DNA of 7,711 nt from an uncultured Acidobacteriota bacterium. GTDB lineage: Bacteria > Acidobacteriota > Vicinamibacteria > Vicinamibacterales > SCN-69-37. Positions 5,341-7,711 of this stretch are shown here, in pieces. The stretch is taken from positions 1 to 7,711 of the forward strand of contig CALFMR010000225.1 in NCBI GenBank assembly GCA_937880585.1. The letters run 5' to 3'. The position numbers and the translations under genes are program-made. The stretch's first letter is position 1. Every line of letters begins with the position of its first letter. Under the pieces are notes generated by a model. It did not search any database. It saw only the letters and a list, made by a program, of their open reading frames with translations, and was not told the origin of the DNA.

Positions 5341-5403
5341 CCCTGGGCCTGAAGGCCCAGGGCTCCACGGACGGAATGGAGCCGCGGCCCTTCAGCGCCG
5401 GGG
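5341..5403. repeat. Two-armed palindromic element, copy 2
   Basis: The left arm 5341-5362 is identical in all 22 bases to the left arm at 1197-1218. The right arm 5382-5403 keeps the plan (CCGCGGCCCT, TC, AGCGCCGGGG) with two mispaired positions. The arms are joined by a 7-bp stem GGCTCCA (5361-5367) / TGGAGCC (5376-5382), so the whole can also fold as one long inverted repeat of about 27 bp per side. It begins 11 nt after the stop at 5329 and is flanked on the 5' side by TTCTCCCT-like sequence as in copy 1. The spacer is 19 nt here against 39 nt in copy 1. Confidence 0.8.
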
Positions 5404-5427
5404 AGATCGCCGCGACGTTCGGCTCGC

Positions 5428-5457
5428 TTGCCGCCGCGGCAGCCATCCCACTAGAAT
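5428..5457 (+). promoter_or_regulatory. Candidate promoter TTGCCG-N18-TAGAAT for the ankyrin gene
   Basis: TTGCCG (5428-5433) and TAGAAT (5452-5457) are separated by 18 nt. Transcription would start near 5464, giving a leader of about 125 nt before GTG 5589. The TAGAAT box is identical to that at 3149-3154 but here no matching start codon follows at 6 nt. The leader 5464-5588 holds a small GGGT-CGA-ACCC hairpin (5497-5507) and no recognisable riboswitch. Confidence 0.45.
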
Positions 5458-5578
5458 GACCGTCGCGGTTGCAAGCCGCACCCGGGCCCGCGGGAAGGGT
5501 CGAACCCACTTGCCTCGTTCGTTCGTCAGCCAAACCTCTGTGCAGCCGGAATTGCGGGCCATCGGCGGTTCCATGCCT

Positions 5579-5583
5579 GGAGG
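5579..5583 (+). promoter_or_regulatory. Ribosome binding site GGAGG fixing the GTG start at 5589
   Basis: GGAGG is followed after 5 nt by GTG 5589, the same spacing as at 541-551. The longer in-frame TTG at 5469 would add 40 Cys/Pro-rich residues with no family resemblance. Confidence 0.75.
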
Positions 5584-5588
5584 TTTCC

Positions 5589-7175
5589 GTGCCCACGCTA
5601 CCTTCGCGCCCCAACCTTGATCATCTGAAGAAGCAGGCGAAGGATCTGCTCCGCGCCTGTCGTGCTGGCGATCCCGCGGCCTTCGCGCGGCTTCGTCTCT
5701 CACTTCCCGCCGCACGCGGCCGCGACGATGCCGCGCTGGCGAAAGGCGACTGGCGGCTGCACGACGCGCAATCGTGCCTCGCGCGCGAGTACGGCTTCCC
5801 GTCATGGGACGCGCTACGCGCGTACGTCGAGCACGGGCGCGCCGACGATCCGTCGCATCGGCTGCACCGCTGGTTGGACTTCGTCTATCAACACGACAAC
5901 GAGCGGCCTCGACCAGGTGTGGCGGCGCGCATGCTTGCCGATACGCCCGATCTCGTCGCCGCCGACCCGATCCTCGCATGCGCCGTCGGCGACACGGAGG
6001 CCATCCGACGCGCGCTCGCGGAGCCCGGATGGGTGAACCGCGTGTCGCCTTTCACGTGTCCCGAGTGCGGCGCGGCCCTGGGGCGGCCGCCACTCGTTGC
6101 GGTCACGCACTCGAGCCTCGGCCGGTTGCCGGCGTTCCGCGATCGGCTGCACGAGGCGGCCCGCTTGCTGCTCGACGCGGGCGCGGATCCGAGTCAGTCA
6201 TGGCTCGCGGCGCCGAACATGCCGCTGAGCGCGCTCTGTGGCGCCGCCGGGATTACGCATGATGCGGAGATGACGCACCTGTTGCTCGCGGCCGGTGCCA
6301 ATCCGAACGACAACGAGTCGCTCTATCACTCGACGGAGAGCGCCGATCACGCCTGCCTGCGCGCGCTACTCGACGCGGGCGCGCGTGTCGAGGGCACGAA
6401 CGCGCTGCACCATCAGCTCGACAAAGACGACATCGACGGCCTGCGGCTGCTCCTCGCGTACACGCGCGACGCGAACGACCGATCGAGCACAATCGGATCG
6501 CCGCTCTTTTGGGCCATCCGACGCCGCCGATCGGCGGCGCACGTCCAGGCGCTGCTCGACGCGGGCGCGGATCTTCACGCGACGATGCACGGCGTGAGCG
6601 CGTACCGTGCGGCGCAACAGTACGGACTGGCGGACGTGGCCGCGGTGCTCGCGGGCGCCGGCGCGGCCGAGCCGTTGTCGGTCGAGGAACAGTTCGTCGC
6701 CGCGTGCGCACGAGCCGACGGCGACGAAGCGCGGCGACTTCACGGCGCGCACCCCGACATCATCGCGCGCCTGTCGCCGCGCCAGCTCGCTCAATTGCCG
6801 GAGTTGGCGGCGGCCGGCGATCGAAACGCCGTCCGGCTGATGGTCGATCTCGGCTGGCCGATCGCCGTCACGGGCGGCGACTGGCGAGCGTCGGCGCTCA
6901 ACCACGCCGTCTTCCGCGGCGACCCGACGCTCGCACGCTTCCTGCTCGAGCACGGCGCGAGCTGGACGGAACGTCACGCGTATGACAACAACGTCAGCGG
7001 GACGCTGGCATGGGCATCGCGCAACCGGCCAGCGGACGACGGCGATTGGGTCGGCTGCGCCGACGTCCTCGTCGAGTACGGCATGCCCCTCGACCTGCCG
7101 GAGACGTACGGCGACGACGTGACGGCCTATCTCGAGCACGCGCGAGGCGAGCGAAGCGCGCGAGGATCAAGTTAG
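5589..7175 (+). CDS. Ankyrin-repeat protein with N-terminal helical module, 528 aa
   Basis: Residues 1-81 form the module often seen in front of bacterial ankyrin proteins: PSRPNLDHLKKQAKDLLRA, GDPAAFARLR, DAQSCLAREYGFPSWDALRA. From about residue 112 to 505 helical ankyrin-type units follow. Their second helices read RLLLDAGADPSQ (192), HLLLAAGANPND (230), ALLDAGARVEG (259), RLLLAYTRDAND (286), ALLDAGADLHA (321), FLLEHGASWTE (451) and VLVEYGMPLDL (493), with degenerate units near 350 and 417. A CPEC pair at 157-160 is unusual but lacks a second Cys pair for zinc. There is no signal peptide or membrane helix, so it is probably cytoplasmic. Ankyrin arrays bind proteins; the partner is unknown. 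The start follows from GGAGG at 5579-5583. A 22-bp stretch is identical at 6168-6189 and 6552-6573, reflecting unit duplication. The stop lies inside a heptamer repeat. Confidence 0.9.
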   Translation: MPTLPSRPNLDHLKKQAKDLLRACRAGDPAAFARLRLSLPAARGRDDAALAKGDWRLHDAQSCLAREYGFPSWDALRAYVEHGRADDPSHRLHRWLDFVYQHDNERPRPGVAARMLADTPDLVAADPILACAVGDTEAIRRALAEPGWVNRVSPFTCPECGAALGRPPLVAVTHSSLGRLPAFRDRLHEAARLLLDAGADPSQSWLAAPNMPLSALCGAAGITHDAEMTHLLLAAGANPNDNESLYHSTESADHACLRALLDAGARVEGTNALHHQLDKDDIDGLRLLLAYTRDANDRSSTIGSPLFWAIRRRRSAAHVQALLDAGADLHATMHGVSAYRAAQQYGLADVAAVLAGAGAAEPLSVEEQFVAACARADGDEARRLHGAHPDIIARLSPRQLAQLPELAAAGDRNAVRLMVDLGWPIAVTGGDWRASALNHAVFRGDPTLARFLLEHGASWTERHAYDNNVSGTLAWASRNRPADDGDWVGCADVLVEYGMPLDLPETYGDDVTAYLEHARGERSARGSS

Positions 7176-7199
7176 AAGTTTGAAGCCAGAAGCCAGAAG
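7172..7199 (+). repeat. Heptamer tandem array (xxxGAAG, four units)
   Basis: The units TTAGAAG, TTTGAAG, CCAGAAG and CCAGAAG follow one another without gaps. The first unit contains the TAG stop codon (7173-7175) of the ankyrin gene. Similar degenerate 7-nt GAAG arrays occur between genes in Acidobacteria as I recall; function unknown. Confidence 0.65.
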
Positions 7200-7203
7200 G
7201 GGG

Positions 7204-7239
7204 TTCTTCGCTTCACGCGAAGACGCGAAGATCGCGAAG
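7204..7239. repeat. CTTCGC/GCGAAG repeat cluster
   Basis: CTTCGC (7206-7211) and GCGAAG (7217-7222) form a 6-bp hairpin with loop TTCAC. It continues as ACGCGAAG (7215-7222), ACGCGAAG (7223-7230) and ATCGCGAAG (7231-7239). This resembles the widespread dispersed TTCGCG(T)-type intergenic repeat of many bacterial genomes. Confidence 0.6.
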
Positions 7240-7246
7240 GGCCGGA

Positions 7247-7276
7247 TTGACAGCCTCGAAGCGGTGACGCGATCCT
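7247..7276 (+). promoter_or_regulatory. Possible promoter with consensus -35 TTGACA
   Basis: TTGACA (7247-7252) is a perfect -35 hexamer 41 nt before ATG 7293. The expected -10 at 17-18 nt (7270-7276, CGATCCT) is poor, so the promoter is uncertain. Confidence 0.3.
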
Positions 7277-7292
7277 GGCGCAGGAGCCGCAG

Positions 7293-7562
7293 ATGTGTCG
7301 CAATATCCGTCCGCTGTTCAACTTCGATCCGCCAGCCACTGATGACGAGATCCACGGCGCGGCGCTGCAGTTCGTCCGCAAGATCAGCGGCTTCAACGCG
7401 CCGTCGAAAGCGAACGCCGAGGCGTTCGGCACGGCGGTCGACGAGGTCGCCGCGGCCGCGCGCCGGCTCGTCGACGCGCTCGTGACGACTGCGCCCACGA
7501 GAAATCGTGAGGCCGTGGCCGCCGAAGCGCGGGCGCGCGCGGCGCTGCGATTCGGGCGATAG
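7293..7562 (+). CDS. DUF2277 family protein, 89 aa
   Basis: The opening MCRNIRPLFNFDPPATDDEI and the following ALQFVRKISGFNAPSKAN are the hallmark of DUF2277, and the protein has the family's usual length of about 90 residues. The second half is helical (FGTAVDEVAAAARRLVDAL, then TTAPTRNREA and an Ala/Arg-rich end). There is no signal or membrane segment. Members are small cytoplasmic proteins of unknown function in many bacteria. The invariant Cys2 and Arg/Asn at the N-terminus suggest a functional N-terminal motif; this is inference. AGGAG (7282-7286) lies 6 nt before the ATG. The gene stands alone between the repeat cluster and a convergent gene whose stop is 42 nt away. Confidence 0.92.
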   Translation: MCRNIRPLFNFDPPATDDEIHGAALQFVRKISGFNAPSKANAEAFGTAVDEVAAAARRLVDALVTTAPTRNREAVAAEARARAALRFGR

Positions 7563-7578
7563 CGCCGGCAGAGTAGAC

Positions 7579-7604
7579 GCGCATCGGCGTGCTGCCGATC
7601 GCGC
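7579..7604. terminator. Hairpin between convergent genes, possible bidirectional terminator
   Basis: GCGC-ATCGGC (7579-7588), loop GTGCT, then GCCGAT-C-GCGC (7594-7604) form a 10-bp stem with one bulged C. It fills the 42-nt gap between two convergent stop codons. There is no U-tract on either side, so termination activity is only suggested by position. Confidence 0.45.
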
Positions 7605-7711
7605 TCATGTCTCGGCCGTTGTGTCCACCTGTTCCGGCTCCCGCACGTGTTCCGGACGAAAGCCGACGCCGAGGAGGCGCGCCGGTACGCGTTGCAGGCG
7701 CGGCCAACGCT
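7605..7711 (-). CDS. C-terminal 34 residues of a gene entering from the right edge; family not recognised
   Basis: On the minus strand the frame starting at 7709 is open to TGA (complement of 7605-7607) and encodes RWPRLQRVPARLLGVGFRP followed by EHVREPEQVDTTAET. This composition is far more protein-like than the Arg/Ala-rich alternatives in the other frames, and the convergent arrangement with a hairpin in the gap supports a real gene end. The ARLLGVGF segment faintly recalls the end of Y-family DNA polymerases (RLLGV), but this is too short to assign. Start and most of the gene lie outside the window. Confidence 0.5.
   Translation of the reverse strand, partial: RWPRLQRVPARLLGVGFRPEHVREPEQVDTTAET

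Noticed and set aside
5490..5515. tRNA T-loop-like GGGTTCGACCC on the minus strand
   Set aside because: The flanking bases do not form a T-stem, anticodon arm or acceptor stem; only a small hairpin remains.
4760..5614. 284-residue minus-strand ORF
   Set aside because: Antisense to the small gene and the palindromic element; only its last 13 residues look real and belong to the membrane-protein relic.

Overview
The window is GC-rich DNA from a Gram-negative bacterium: it encodes a periplasmic efflux adaptor with a lipobox, an outer-membrane beta-barrel ending in Phe, and Sec-type signal peptides. The mix of a DUF2934 protein, DUF2277, an ankyrin protein with its typical N-terminal module, near-leaderless -10 elements and dispersed palindromes looks most like Acidobacteriota, perhaps Vicinamibacteria. 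That placement is inference, as no rRNA or marker gene is present. All readable genes appear chromosomal and housekeeping-like or accessory. I see no phage, transposase, CRISPR or tRNA.

Layout. Positions 1-483 hold the C-terminal part of a TauE/SafE-type permease (+), followed by a secreted protein of unknown function (551-1183, +). A two-armed palindromic element (1197-1279) separates it from a convergent DUF2934 gene (1297-1599, -). A divergent intergenic region with an imperfect ~45-bp duplication leads to an ACT-domain/DUF5612-type regulator (1781-2434, +). That gene shares a palindromic CTAG as stop codon with a convergent outer-membrane beta-barrel gene (2431-3021, -). Divergent from the barrel gene is an RND/HlyD-type periplasmic adaptor lipoprotein (3161-4276, +), with no inner-membrane pump beside it. 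A decayed C-terminal fragment of a polytopic membrane protein (4301-4801, -) follows. Next come a small unknown protein (4949-5329, +), a second copy of the palindromic element (5341-5403), a promoter with a ~125-nt leader, and a 528-residue ankyrin-repeat protein (5589-7175, +). Heptamer and octamer repeats (7172-7239) precede a DUF2277 gene (7293-7562, +). A convergent gene enters from the right edge (7605-7711, -).

The genes do not form an obvious common pathway, and strand changes are frequent (mostly single-gene units). The efflux adaptor and the barrel protein both belong to the envelope, but they are divergent and need not be partners. The features most worth a second look are non-coding: the symmetric palindromic element placed 11-13 nt behind two unrelated stop codons, the recurring TANNNT-N6-start arrangement, the duplicated promoter-like block, and the shared CTAG stop.
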